Source of the DNA: Pseudomonas oryzicola | GTDB taxonomy: Bacteria > Pseudomonadota > Gammaproteobacteria > Pseudomonadales > Pseudomonadaceae | Direction: 5' to 3' | DNA: 64,000 nucleotides | Assembly: GCF_014269185.2 (NCBI RefSeq) | Contig: NZ_JABWRZ020000001.1 | Span: 1,575,001-1,639,000, forward strand | In this document: in pieces, positions 16,701 through 46,132 of the stretch | Layout: each line of letters starts with the position of its first letter | Numbering within the stretch: the first letter of the stretch is position 1 | Position numbers and translations under genes: made by a program | Notes under the pieces: generated by a model | Seen by the model: only the letters and a program-made list of their open reading frames with translations | Database searches by the model: none | Told to the model about the DNA's origin: nothing

Positions 16701-19700
16701 ACGTCAAGGCGTTGCCGGAGCCGGTCGCCAGCCAGAAGGCCTACCAGCCACCGCAGACCCCGCTGCAGCTGCAGCTGGCGCGGATCTGGGCCGAGGTGCT
16801 GCACGTGCCGCAGGTAGGCCTGAGCGATAACTTCTTCGCCCTCGGCGGGCATTCGCTGCTGGCCACCCAGGCCGTGTCGCGGGTACGCAAGCAACTGGGC
16901 CTGGAGATTCCGCTGCGCAGCCTGTTCGACACCGTCGACCTGCAAGGCTTCGCCCAGGCAGTGGCCGAGGGCGAACAGGGCGCCGGCCTGGACATCGAAA
17001 TCCTCGATCGCCAGCAACCACTGCCGGTGTCCCGGTCGCAGCACCGCCAGTGGCTGTTCTGGAAGCTCAACCCGCACAGCCTGGCCTACAACACGCCAAT
17101 GGCGGTGCGCATGCAGGGCAACCTCGACCGTGCGGCGCTGCAGGCAGCGCTGGATGCGCTGGTGGCCCGTCACGAATCGCTGCGTACGGTATTCGTTGAA
17201 GCCGAAGGCCTCCCCTGGCAGCGCATCCTGCCAGCGGCCCCGGTGGTGATCGGTTTCGAAGACCTCGGCGGTCAGGACCACGCCGCGCAGTTGCGCAAGC
17301 TGGAGGCCGAGGCCTTTGTGCCGTTCGACCTCGCGCACGGCCCGCTGCTGCGTGCGCGCCTGTTCAAGGTGCATGAGCAGGAGCACCTGTTGTCGCTGAC
17401 CCTGCACCATATCGTCTCCGATGGCTGGTCGATGAGCCTGCTGGTGCGTGAGTTCGCTGCCGTCTACAACGCCGCAGCAAGCGGCCAGGCGTACACTCCC
17501 GAGCCGCTGCCGGTGCAGTACGCCGACTTCGCCGCCTGGCAGCGCAAGTGCCTGGACGAAGGGCAGATGCAGGCCCAGATCGACTACTGGAAGGCGCGGC
17601 TGGAAGACGACTTCGAGGTGCTCGAACTGCCGGCCGACCGTGTTCGCCCGCAGCGCAAAAGCTACCGTGGCAGCCGCTTCGACGTGCGCCTGCCGCAGGC
17701 CCTCAGCGAGCGCCTGCGGGCGCTGGCGCTGGCAGCCAACGCCACGCTGTTCCATGTGTTCCTGGCGGCCTATGCCATCGTGCTGGCGCGCTACAGTCGC
17801 AAGGGCACGCTCAACATCGGCGTGCCGGTCACCAACCGCAACCGCCAGGAGCTGGAAGGCCTGATCGGCTTCTTCATCAACGTGGTGGTGGCCCGCATCG
17901 ATGTCGATGGCAGCCAGCCGTTCGCACAATTGCTGGCGGCGATCAGGGAAACCACCTTGCAGGCCCAGGCCAACAAGGACGTGCCCTTCCTCGAGGTGGC
18001 CGAGGCGCTGTACCCGGAGCGCGAGCAGGGCGTGAACCCGTTCTTCCAGGTGCTCTACAACCATCTGCGCGACCTCGGCGAGCAGGTGGCCAGCGATGCG
18101 CTGCACGGTTTGCAGGTCAGGGAAGTGGACCTGCAGGAGCCGGGCGCGCAATACGATATCTCGCTCAACACCCTGGAACGATCCGACGGGGTGACGGCAT
18201 CGTTCAACTACGCGACCGATCTGTTCGACGCACCGCGCATCGAACGCATGGCCGGGCACTGGCTGGCGCTGCTGGAGGCCATCTGCGCCGGGCCACAGCG
18301 CTGCATCGGTGAACTGAGCTTGCTCGGCGCTGCCGAGCGCCAGCAACTGACCTATGGCTGGAACCCGCCACAGCAGGCCGCTGGCGGCCTGTGCGCGCAC
18401 CAACTGCTCCAGCGCCAGGCGCGGGCGCGGCCCGATGCGCCAGCATTGATCTGCGGCGACCAACAACTGACTTACGCCGAACTGGACCGCAGCAGCAACC
18501 GGCTGGCGCACCGCCTGCGCGCCATGGGCGTGGGGCCGGAGCGCCTGGTGGGCGTGGCCGTTGAGCGTGGCCTGGGCATGGCCTTGGCGTTGATTGCCAT
18601 TCACAAGGCGGGCGGCGCCTACGTGCCGCTGGACCCGGATTACCCGCAAGAGCGCCTGGCCTGCATGATCGAAGACAGCGGCATCGGCCTGCTGCTGGCC
18701 GATGCGCCCTCGCGTGAGCGCCTGCAAGCAGGCAGGCAGTTGCCCTGCGTGCTGCTGCAGCCCGGTACCGAGTGGCTGCAGGCCTGGCCTGCCGAGCCGC
18801 TGGCCAACCTGGCTGCACCACACAACCTGGCCTACATGATCTACACCTCCGGCTCCACCGGCGTGCCCAAGGGCGTGGCCATCGACCATCACGCGCTGTC
18901 GCTGTTCTGCCAGGTGGCCGCCGAGTATTCGCGCCTGGGCCCGGACGACCGCGTGCTGCAGTTCGCCACCATCAGCTTCGACGGGTTCATCGAGCAGTTC
19001 TTCCCACCGTTGGCCCAGGGTGCCTGTGTGGTCCTGCGCGACGCGCGGATATGGGGCACGGCCACCCTGCTGGATGAGATCAACCGCCACGGCGTGACCG
19101 TGGCCGACCTGCCGGCTGCCTACTGGCGCCTGCTGGCCCTGGAGCGCCACGGCCCCGAGGCCTATGGCCCGCTGAAGCAGATCCATGTCGGTGGCGAGGC
19201 GGTGCCGGAAGACGCCTTGCGCGCCTGGCTGGCCGATGGCCCGCCAGCGGTGCGCCTGCTGAATACCTACGGCCCGACCGAAGCCACCGTGGTCGCCACC
19301 AGTTACGACTGTTCGCAGATGGCTGCAGCGCAGATCAGCCAGGGGGGCGTACCCATTGGCCGCGCCTTGCCGGGCCGCACCCTGTATGCCCTGGACGATT
19401 GCCTGGCACCGACCCCGACAGGCGTGCCTGGCGAGTTGTTCATTGGCGGTGCCGGTTGCCTGGCGCGCGGTTACCACCAGCAGCCGGCGCTCACCGCCGA
19501 GCGCTTCATCCCCGACCCGTTCGACCCGGTGGGCGGGGGCCGCCTGTACCGCACCGGCGACCTCGGCTACTACGACGAGAACGGCCAGCTGGCCTATCGC
19601 GGCCGGGTCGATCATCAGGTCAAGGTGCGTGGTTTCCGTATCGAACTGGGCGAGATCGAGCAGTGCCTGCGGGCGCATCCGGGCGTGCGCGAAGCCACCG

Positions 19701-20230
19701 TAATGGCCATCGACCTGCCCAGCGGCAAGCAACTGTGCGCCTATGCCGTGCCGGCCGATGGCTACGACGGTGACCTGCGCCTTGGGTTGCAGCAGCACCT
19801 CAGGGCCAGCCTGCCGCACTACATGGTCCCGGCCTGCCTGGTGACCCTGCCGGACATGCCGCTGACGCCCAGTGGCAAGCTCGACCGCAAGGCGCTGCCG
19901 GTGCCCGATCCGGGCCAGTCGCAGCGCGCCTATGAGGCGCCGCAGACCGAGCGGCAGCAGCAGCTGGCGGCCCTTTGGGCGCAGTTGCTGAACGTCGCCC
20001 GGGTCGGCTTGGACGACAACTTCTTCGAACTCGGCGGCCACTCCTTGCTGGCTGCCCAGGCGGTATCGCGGATCAACGTGGAACTGGGGCTGGACATGCC
20101 CCTGCAGCTGATTTTCACCCACCCCGAGTTGCGCGCGTTCGCCCAGGCGCTGGACGAGCAGGGCCTGTCACTGACTGATGACGGCCTGAGCGATATCGAA
20201 CACATGATGAACGCATTCACAGAGGCCTGA
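13763..20230 (+). CDS. Pyoverdine NRPS 1, two modules (predicted L-Asp, L-Lys)
   Basis: This 2155-residue synthetase has the order C-A-T-C-A-T. C1 runs from about residue 50 (SYAQRRMWFLW) with the active motif HHIVADGW near 183; A1 has YTSGTTGQPKG near 650; T1 has GGHSL near 1030. C2 has HHIVSDGW near 1217, A2 has YTSGSTGVPKG near 1695, and T2 has GGHSL near 2093. There are no epimerase domains, and both C domains look like the LCL type. Aligned by eye to the PheA pocket, A1 reads D-L-T-K-V-G-H-V-G, a classical aspartate code. A2 reads D-G-E-D-H-G-T-V-V, the lysine code known from pyoverdine synthetases. With no starter module it must receive the chromophore tripeptide from a PvdL-type enzyme not in the window. 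The start is set by the iron-starvation box at 13701. Confidence 0.95.
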   Translation: MNADQTLQLARRFIALAPDKRRLFLQALQGEGMDFSVLPIAPGVEVAERDQLSYAQRRMWFLWQLDPQGAAYNLPLAVRLHGPLHLAALQHAFDALVARHETLRTRFVADGDDVRQQVDAVAAPLQLRQDALAELDEDARQAAIETIAEAEALAPFDLASGPLLRVRLLQLAEQEHVLLLTLHHIVADGWSMNVLIDEFLRIYDAAVAGTDAALQPLPIQYRDYALWQRSWLQAGEQQRQLAYWQAQLGDDHAPLELPLDRIRQGRPSYRGARHEFVVAADVAERLRGLARKHNVTLFMVLLAAFKLLLQRCSGQSAIRVGVPIANRNRAESQGLIGCFINTQVLHTEIDPLLDIPGLLQHVRETAVGAQSHQDLPFEQLVEALDLPRSSDSPLFRVLFNHQAQVADVQAIETRCGLSLAPIALARHSARFDLALDTHEQAGQLHAAFTYATDVLDAATVEALGEQWLALVQALADEAGGAVGELPLPGLAPAIGAPAQADTTLLVHQRFAAAASRYPERTAVMAAGEQASFVELDARAEAIAGRLVEGGAGPDTLVGVLADRSVGMLASILGVLKAGGAYLPLEPEQPAERLAYMLADSGTRWVLAPGNWPAELPEGVQRLDWAQTGNGSAARIEPAPANLAYVIYTSGTTGQPKGVAISHGALANYIDGIAARLPVERIRSLAQVSTPAADLGHTMLFGALCGGHTLHLLLREQVLDAEGFAAYLAEHQVDALKIVPSHLEAMLAAGRAALPAQCLVLGGEAISPSLLGKVRNLAPALKVFNHYGPTETTVGVLVAELNGQTSLGQPLANTCVAVLDRCLQPLPAKAKGELYIGGAGLARGYLNRPALTAERFVPDPTGSHGQRLYRSGDWVRQGRELQFAGRMDGQVKIRGYRVELAEIENQLRALDGVANALVRVHGQAPHLQLAAWLVPTQAPTDSLAWQDSIRATLTGLLPEHMVPSHLMVLEHLPVTANGKVDVKALPEPVASQKAYQPPQTPLQLQLARIWAEVLHVPQVGLSDNFFALGGHSLLATQAVSRVRKQLGLEIPLRSLFDTVDLQGFAQAVAEGEQGAGLDIEILDRQQPLPVSRSQHRQWLFWKLNPHSLAYNTPMAVRMQGNLDRAALQAALDALVARHESLRTVFVEAEGLPWQRILPAAPVVIGFEDLGGQDHAAQLRKLEAEAFVPFDLAHGPLLRARLFKVHEQEHLLSLTLHHIVSDGWSMSLLVREFAAVYNAAASGQAYTPEPLPVQYADFAAWQRKCLDEGQMQAQIDYWKARLEDDFEVLELPADRVRPQRKSYRGSRFDVRLPQALSERLRALALAANATLFHVFLAAYAIVLARYSRKGTLNIGVPVTNRNRQELEGLIGFFINVVVARIDVDGSQPFAQLLAAIRETTLQAQANKDVPFLEVAEALYPEREQGVNPFFQVLYNHLRDLGEQVASDALHGLQVREVDLQEPGAQYDISLNTLERSDGVTASFNYATDLFDAPRIERMAGHWLALLEAICAGPQRCIGELSLLGAAERQQLTYGWNPPQQAAGGLCAHQLLQRQARARPDAPALICGDQQLTYAELDRSSNRLAHRLRAMGVGPERLVGVAVERGLGMALALIAIHKAGGAYVPLDPDYPQERLACMIEDSGIGLLLADAPSRERLQAGRQLPCVLLQPGTEWLQAWPAEPLANLAAPHNLAYMIYTSGSTGVPKGVAIDHHALSLFCQVAAEYSRLGPDDRVLQFATISFDGFIEQFFPPLAQGACVVLRDARIWGTATLLDEINRHGVTVADLPAAYWRLLALERHGPEAYGPLKQIHVGGEAVPEDALRAWLADGPPAVRLLNTYGPTEATVVATSYDCSQMAAAQISQGGVPIGRALPGRTLYALDDCLAPTPTGVPGELFIGGAGCLARGYHQQPALTAERFIPDPFDPVGGGRLYRTGDLGYYDENGQLAYRGRVDHQVKVRGFRIELGEIEQCLRAHPGVREATVMAIDLPSGKQLCAYAVPADGYDGDLRLGLQQHLRASLPHYMVPACLVTLPDMPLTPSGKLDRKALPVPDPGQSQRAYEAPQTERQQQLAALWAQLLNVARVGLDDNFFELGGHSLLAAQAVSRINVELGLDMPLQLIFTHPELRAFAQALDEQGLSLTDDGLSDIEHMMNAFTEA

Positions 20231-20231
20231 C

Positions 20232-32549
<12,318 letters not shown>

Positions 32550-32550
32550 G

Positions 32551-41130
<8,580 letters not shown>

Positions 41131-41131
41131 A

Positions 41132-41216
41132 CCCGCGAAGCACAAAGCCGCTCCTGCAGGTGCCGCGTCAACTCGAAGCCGGCGCTGTACCTGTAGGAGC
41201 GGATTTATCCGCGAAT
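41132..41216. repeat. Degenerate REP-type palindrome pair
   Basis: Right after the NRPS3 stop, ACCCGCGAAG...CCGCTCCTGCAGG faces CCTGTAGGAGCGGATTTATCCGCGAA. The second copy is a recognisable Pseudomonas REP unit, while the first has a disrupted stem. It occupies the 3' end of the NRPS operon, before the terminator. Confidence 0.65.
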
Positions 41217-41310
41217 CAGGTGACGCGGGGGCACCGGCTGTGCCGGTATTCGCAGGCATGCCCGCTCCGGCAATGGACCGAGCACTGCTTCTGAAGAGTG
41301 TGCCGGCATG

Positions 41311-41337
41311 AAAAAGGCGACCCTGAGGTCGCCGTTT
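41311..41337. terminator. Bidirectional intrinsic terminator between NRPS3 and fpvA
   Basis: The stem GGCGACC / GGTCGCC with a 4-nt loop is flanked by AAAAA on the left and a T-run (TTTT) on the right, so it can end transcription in both directions. It lies between the convergent NRPS3 and fpvA genes. Confidence 0.85.
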
Positions 41338-41349
41338 TCGTTTCTGCGC

Positions 41350-43809
41350 TCAGAAATCGTAGCGCAGGTTCAACGTTGCGTTTCTCGGCGCGCCATAGTG
41401 GCCGTAGTTACCGGCCAGGCCAGCGTAGTACTTCTTGTCGAACAGGTTGTCCACGTTCAAGGTAGCGGCCAGGTGTTCGCTGATCTTGTAGCGGGCCATC
41501 AGGCTGGCAACGGCGTAGTCTTCCTGGGTGATGCGGGTGTTGTAGCGGGTGGCCAGGGATTGCTCGGAGTTCCAGTTGACCCCACCACCGACAGTCAGGC
41601 GCTCCCATTCGCCGGGCAGGCGGTAGGTGGTCCACAGGCGGAATGTATCCAGCGGCAATTGCGAAGTCAGGCGCGTGCCGTTGGCATCCTCGGTGCGGGA
41701 ATGGCTGTAGCCGGCGTGCAGTTCCAGGCCGCGAGCCACCTCGCCCGACAGTTCAAGGTCGATGCCTTTGGTTTCGGCGCCGCTGACCGCGCGATACGCG
41801 GTGGAGTTAGGCACGCCCGGTACGCTGAATCCGGTGTCTTCCTCGGCAAGATTGTCGCGTTTGATCAGGTAGATGGCGGCGTTGGCGTTCAGGCGGCCCT
41901 CGTAGAACTCGCCTTTCCAGCCCATTTCATAATTCTGCCCGATGACGGGGTCGAGCACCTTGCCTGTCCGGTCGCGGCTGGTCTGCGGCTTGAAGATATC
42001 GGTATAGCTGGCATACACCGATTGCTCGTCGCTCAGGTCATAGATCAGGCCAGCATACGGCGTGAATTCGCCACGCTCCTGCAGGTGCGATGGGTTGCCG
42101 TTGCCGGTGGTCAGCACCACCTGGTCCGAGTCCGAACGGTAACTGGTGGTACGGGCACCGAGGATCAGGTGCAGGTCGTCGGTGAAGTTGAGGCGAGTGG
42201 CGATGAAATAACCGGTCTGGCGGATGAACAGGTCATAGTCCAGCAGGGGGGAATAGTTGCCAGGTTGCGGTATGCGGTTGCCCCAGGTGTAGAAATTGAA
42301 ATCGGCGGCACCGGCGGTGCCGGTGAAGTGGTTGTTCTCGTAATCCAGGTAGTCGAAGCCGGTAACCAGCTCGTGGGTCTGGCCAAACAACTCGAAAGGC
42401 CCCTGCAGCGTGATGTTCACGCCGCGCTGGACTTGGTGGGCATCGACCTGCAGCAGGTCGGCCTTGGCATTGCCGCTGGCCTGGTCGAGGGTGGATACCC
42501 CCGCACCGGTGCGGTAGAACGCCGACAGCGAGTCACGATCGACATCCATGTAGTTGCCGGCCATCTTCAATTGCCAGCCATGGCCAAGCTCCTGGTCCAG
42601 GCCAAAGGAGTAGTTTCTAGTGGTGTAGTCTTCGTACATCCAGCGTGGGCCGGAGCTGGTCGAGCGGGAGAAGTTGGTGGGCTGGCCATTGTTGAAGAAC
42701 AGCGGCACGCCCGGGGCACCATTGGCGTCGTAGGTCTGGTAGTCCATGCCGAAGCGCACGGTGGTGGTATCGGTCAGGTCGGCCTCTAGCACACCGTACA
42801 CCAGGTCACGGTCCTGGCTGTACCAGTCCATGTAGCTCTGGTTGCTTTGCTTGGCCGCTACCAGGCGGCCGCGCAGCTTGCCGCTTTCGATCAGCGGGCC
42901 GGAGACGTCGGCCTCGGTGCGATAGTAATCCCAGGAGCCCACACCAGCCTGCACATAGGACTGGAACTCACGGGTCGGGCGCTTGCGCACCATGTTGACC
43001 ACACCATTGGGCTCGCCGGCACCGGTCATCAGGCCGGTGGCGCCGCGAACGATTTCCACCCGGTCGAACATGGCCATGTCCATCAGGGTGTTGGGCATGT
43101 TGCGGGTGAGGTAGTCCTGGGTCGTGTTCACGCCATCGAGCTGGTAGGTGCTGATTTCCGAACCGCGCGAATAGATGTGAAAGCGTTCTCCACCGTCCTG
43201 GGACATGGTGATGCCCGGGTTCTGTTTCAGCACGTCGGTGATGGTCGCCAGGTGCTGGTCGTCCATCTGCTGCCGGGTAATGACACTGATGCTTTGCGGT
43301 GTTTCCCGAATCGACAGGTTCATGCGCGTGGCGGTGCTGGTCACACCGGTGGTGTACGACCCTGTGCCTTCGGTGGTGGCCCCCAGGCCCGTGCTACTGA
43401 CGTTGGTCGCCGAAAGCTCGACCTGGCCGTCCTTTGCGCTTGAGCCTGCGCTGACGGTCACGGTATTGCCGTCGATCTGGTAACGCAGGCCGCTGCCAGC
43501 TAGCAGGATGGCCAGTGACGAAGCGAGGTCGTGCTGGCCATTGAGGCCCTTCGAGCGCAACCCGCCGATGTCCTCCGGGCTGTACAGCAACTGGGTATCG
43601 GTCTGTCTGGCCAGTGCCTGCAATGCCGAATTCATCGGCTGCGCGGGAATGTCCAGGGTCCATTCCTGTGCCTGTACCTGGGTGACCATCGCAGTGGACA
43701 TCGCCAGGCCCAGGCTGACGCGTGATAACGCGCGCCGGGGACGGAGGGAGTGACGCATCAGTAACGCTTTGGCAAGTGGGTTGAGCGGGCCGGGCAGGGA
43801 CTTGGACAT
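41350..43809 (-). CDS. fpvA: Ferripyoverdine TonB-dependent receptor with signalling domain
   Basis: This 819-residue outer-membrane receptor has a long signal sequence, then a STN signalling domain (about residues 48-115, LDIPAQPMNSALQALARQ to YQIDGNTVTVSAG). A plug domain follows (SIRETPQSISVITRQQM near 165-180), then a beta barrel ending in RYDF, the aromatic C-terminus of outer-membrane proteins. The STN domain means it should signal through an anti-sigma/sigma pair (FpvR with FpvI/PvdS-type), none of which is in this window. The position beside the pyoverdine NRPS genes supports FpvA. It ends against the NRPS operon, convergent across the terminator. The 5' region contains a Fur-box-like element. 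The ribosome-binding site is weak, so the start is the least certain point. Confidence 0.92.
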   Translation of the reverse strand: MSKSLPGPLNPLAKALLMRHSLRPRRALSRVSLGLAMSTAMVTQVQAQEWTLDIPAQPMNSALQALARQTDTQLLYSPEDIGGLRSKGLNGQHDLASSLAILLAGSGLRYQIDGNTVTVSAGSSAKDGQVELSATNVSSTGLGATTEGTGSYTTGVTSTATRMNLSIRETPQSISVITRQQMDDQHLATITDVLKQNPGITMSQDGGERFHIYSRGSEISTYQLDGVNTTQDYLTRNMPNTLMDMAMFDRVEIVRGATGLMTGAGEPNGVVNMVRKRPTREFQSYVQAGVGSWDYYRTEADVSGPLIESGKLRGRLVAAKQSNQSYMDWYSQDRDLVYGVLEADLTDTTTVRFGMDYQTYDANGAPGVPLFFNNGQPTNFSRSTSSGPRWMYEDYTTRNYSFGLDQELGHGWQLKMAGNYMDVDRDSLSAFYRTGAGVSTLDQASGNAKADLLQVDAHQVQRGVNITLQGPFELFGQTHELVTGFDYLDYENNHFTGTAGAADFNFYTWGNRIPQPGNYSPLLDYDLFIRQTGYFIATRLNFTDDLHLILGARTTSYRSDSDQVVLTTGNGNPSHLQERGEFTPYAGLIYDLSDEQSVYASYTDIFKPQTSRDRTGKVLDPVIGQNYEMGWKGEFYEGRLNANAAIYLIKRDNLAEEDTGFSVPGVPNSTAYRAVSGAETKGIDLELSGEVARGLELHAGYSHSRTEDANGTRLTSQLPLDTFRLWTTYRLPGEWERLTVGGGVNWNSEQSLATRYNTRITQEDYAVASLMARYKISEHLAATLNVDNLFDKKYYAGLAGNYGHYGAPRNATLNLRYDF

Positions 43810-43879
43810 CTATTGCGGTCTCGTTGGCAGAGGGTTTTATCTGTGTCAGCAATAGGACGCAGCACCTGGAAAAAACCGG

Positions 43880-43892
43880 AACGATTCTTATT
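43880..43892 (-). promoter_or_regulatory. Fur-box-like element upstream of fpvA
   Basis: The minus strand reads AATAAGAATCGTT, matching 10 of 13 positions of the central Fur box AATGATAATCATT. It lies 70 bp upstream of the fpvA start in the gap after pvdO. Iron repression is expected for this gene, but the match is partial. Confidence 0.45.
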
Positions 43893-43934
43893 GCCAATTT
43901 TTTTCGAGGCTGCTGCGCCAACCGCGTCACACCT

Positions 43935-44795
43935 TCACAATTCACGTGCTACGCGAAATCCGAGGAAGTCACCGCGGGTGGTCTTGAGGCGGTCGTTGCG
44001 GTTGGCCGAGCGGGAGAAGATCGGCGGCTCGCCCCAGTCGTTGCCACGCATGTGCGCGCGGATGCACTGGGGGTCCTGAACCCAGGCGCTGCCGTCGGCG
44101 GGCGCGCCTTGGTAGCTGTCGTGGTAGCAGTCGGCGACCCATTCGTAGACGTTGCCGTGCATGTCGTACATGCCGAAGGCATTGGCCGGGTAGCTGCCCA
44201 CCGGGGCGGTAAAGGCGTAACCATCCCTGGGGCCGTAGGTGTTGGCGTGCTTGCTGATCTGGTACTTGCCCGGTTCGTCGAAGGGGAAGGGGAACGGGCC
44301 GCTGGAGCCTGCGCGGGCGGCGTATTCACGTTCGGCCTCGCTGACCATGCGGTAGGGCTTGCCGGTGGTTTTCGCCAGCCAGCGGGTGTAGGCCTGCACT
44401 TCGTCGTAGTCAACGCACACCGCCGGTTGGCGGGGGCCCTGTGGGTAGCTGGGCTTGCTGGCCTGGCACCAGCGGCCGGGGCGGTCGTCGCCGCTGCTGA
44501 TCACGGTGCCGGTGGCCTTGATGTAGGCGTCCAGTTCGCCAGCGGTGACCTGATAGCGGCTCATGGCGAAGGGTTTGGCGAAGGTCACGGTGTGCAGCGG
44601 GCCTTCGTCGGGCTGGCGGCCGAGTTCATCGTCGGGGGCGCCCATCAGGTAGCTGCCGGCGGGTAGCACGACCATTTCCGGGCAGTCCTTGCAGTCCTGG
44701 AACACGTCACCGGGTTTGGCGGCGTGGGCATGGGCGCTGACCAGCAGCAGGCAGGTGATCTGGGCTGGCCGGCAAAGCCAGGTGGATACGTTCAT
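43935..44795 (-). CDS. pvdO: PvdO-like periplasmic pyoverdine maturation protein (FGE-sulfatase fold)
   Basis: This 286-residue formylglycine-generating-enzyme-like protein has a signal peptide (MNVSTWLCRP to AHAHA). The family features are visible: LPAGSYLMGAPDDE, RYQVTAGELDAYI, VSEAEREYAARAG, GMYDMHGNVYEWVADCY and the terminal GFRVAREL. In P. aeruginosa PvdO is needed for the last oxidation of dihydropyoverdine to the fluorescent chromophore in the periplasm. I chose the ATG at 44795 because the iron-starvation box at 44842-44865 and an AGGA signal place the start there rather than at 44837. fpvA follows on the same strand after 125 bp. Confidence 0.92.
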   Translation of the reverse strand: MNVSTWLCRPAQITCLLLVSAHAHAAKPGDVFQDCKDCPEMVVLPAGSYLMGAPDDELGRQPDEGPLHTVTFAKPFAMSRYQVTAGELDAYIKATGTVISSGDDRPGRWCQASKPSYPQGPRQPAVCVDYDEVQAYTRWLAKTTGKPYRMVSEAEREYAARAGSSGPFPFPFDEPGKYQISKHANTYGPRDGYAFTAPVGSYPANAFGMYDMHGNVYEWVADCYHDSYQGAPADGSAWVQDPQCIRAHMRGNDWGEPPIFSRSANRNDRLKTTRGDFLGFRVAREL

Positions 44796-44841
44796 CGGTG
44801 GTCCTCGGAACGGGTGAATGCGGGCTGCGTTTCGCATTCAG

Positions 44842-44865
44842 ACGAACCGGGGCGGTGGAAAATTA
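44842..44865 (-). promoter_or_regulatory. Iron-starvation (PvdS/PfrI-type) promoter for pvdO
   Basis: The minus strand reads TAATT-N16-CGT (or TTAAT-N17-CGT) with the -10 context CCGGTTCGTCTGAA, identical over 14 bases to the azu-pvdE box. It is 47 bp upstream of the pvdO ATG at 44795. Confidence 0.8.
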
Positions 44866-45247
44866 ACCAGGGGCGTGCAGTCGTTGTGGGTGCGTGGCCG
44901 GCGACAGTTGCCAGCCAGGAAGCACCGGGCTATAGTCCGGCCTATTGTTCTCTTCCCGATGACCTGCTCATGCCAGCCAGCCCTTCCACCACATGCTTTG
45001 CCATCGCGCCAGTCGCGGGCATGGTCGTGCGTGGCCGCCAGCAGCCGGTCATGATCAGTCACTATCCACCACCTGTCAGTGGCGTCGTGGGCGGCGTAGC
45101 TCCGCCTCGCTGCGTGGTCGTACTGGGCTGATCGGCTTCCGGCCGTTCCCCTTCGCACACGCAACCTACTGGACACGGGCGGCGACTTCCCTCGCTGAAG
45201 CGCACGTCGTCCGTCTGGCTTATTTGCCTTATATCAGGTGGCAACCC
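44866..45247. other. Intergenic region between pvdO and the DMT transporter gene; possible 53-codon leader ORF
   Basis: This 382-bp gap holds no convincing gene. A short ORF runs from the ATG at 44970 to a stop at 45131 (53 codons) and ends in a Val/Gly/Pro-rich stretch (PPVSGVVGGVAPPRCVVVLG). It overlaps a weak GGCGG/CCGCC hairpin. A leader peptide for the downstream transporter is conceivable, but I see no terminator with a T-run and no clear ribosome-binding site. Confidence 0.3.
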
Positions 45248-46129
45248 ATGTCTGTCTTTAGCAAAACCTCCGTGGCCTCGGCGGCCACTACCTGCCTGTT
45301 CGTCCTGCTGTGGAGCAGCGGGGCGATCGTTTCCAAGCTGGGCCTGGCGCAGGCCAGCCCGTTCGCCTTTCTGCTGCTGCGCTCGGCGCTGGCCCTGGCC
45401 GGCGTGCTGCTGATCGGGCCGCTGCTGGGGCTACGCTGGCCGCGCAGTCGCAGCGCCGTGCTGCGGGCCCTGGGCACCGGCTGTGTGCTGCTTGGTGCCT
45501 ACCAGATCTTCTACCTGCTGGCGCTCGCCACCCAGGTCACCCCCGGCATCATGGCCACGGTGATGGGGGTACAGCCGATCCTGACCGTGGTACTGATGGA
45601 GCGCCAGCGCTCGTGGAGCCGCCTGTTCGGCCTGGGCTTGGGACTGGCTGGCCTGATCATGGTGGTCTACCAGGGCATCAACCTGGGCGGGGTATCGCTG
45701 GCAGGAATGCTGTTCGCCCTGCTGGCGCTGGCCAGCATGACCTTTGGCTCGATCCTGCAGAAGCGCATCACCGACAACCCCATGGGCACCCTGCCGTTGC
45801 AGTACCTGGCCGGCTTTGCCATGTGTGCACTGTTCGCGCCGCTGCAGCCACTGCATGTGCAGTGGAGCGGCGGCTTCGTCGGCGCGCTGCTGTGGATGGG
45901 CCTGGTGGTCTCGCTGCTGGCGACCTTGTTGTTGTACCGGCTGATCGCCAGGGGCAACCTGGTCAATGTCACCAGCCTGTTCTACCTGGTGCCGGCCGTG
46001 ACTGCGGTGATGGACTTGCTGATCTTCGGTAACCGCCTGGCACCGCTCGGCCTGCTGGGCATGGGGTTGATCGTGGTGGGCCTGCTGTTCGTGTTCCGCA
46101 AGCCGGCCGCGCGCCTGGCCGAGGCGTAG
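45248..46129 (+). CDS. DMT superfamily transporter (EamA family)
   Basis: This 293-residue inner-membrane protein has about ten hydrophobic helices arranged as two EamA repeats. The first starts TCLFVLLWSSGAIVSKLGL and the second near MLFALLALASMTFGSILQKR. EamA proteins are drug/metabolite exporters, often for amino acids or their analogues; the substrate is unknown. I chose the ATG at 45248, which has AGGTGG about 8 nt upstream and begins the first helix. An in-frame start at 44993 would add 85 residues of non-conserved sequence. It converges on the DUF4265 gene, 3 bp away. Confidence 0.9.
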   Translation: MSVFSKTSVASAATTCLFVLLWSSGAIVSKLGLAQASPFAFLLLRSALALAGVLLIGPLLGLRWPRSRSAVLRALGTGCVLLGAYQIFYLLALATQVTPGIMATVMGVQPILTVVLMERQRSWSRLFGLGLGLAGLIMVVYQGINLGGVSLAGMLFALLALASMTFGSILQKRITDNPMGTLPLQYLAGFAMCALFAPLQPLHVQWSGGFVGALLWMGLVVSLLATLLLYRLIARGNLVNVTSLFYLVPAVTAVMDLLIFGNRLAPLGLLGMGLIVVGLLFVFRKPAARLAEA

Positions 46130-46132
46130 GCC

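Noticed and set aside
15899-20122. Very long antisense ORF (about 1400 codons) opposite NRPS1, and a similar one (977 codons) at 29631-32564 opposite NRPS2
   Set aside because: High-GC coding DNA keeps antisense frames open. The translations are low-complexity (Gln/Arg/Ala/His-rich) with no family motifs, while the plus-strand frame has continuous NRPS domains.
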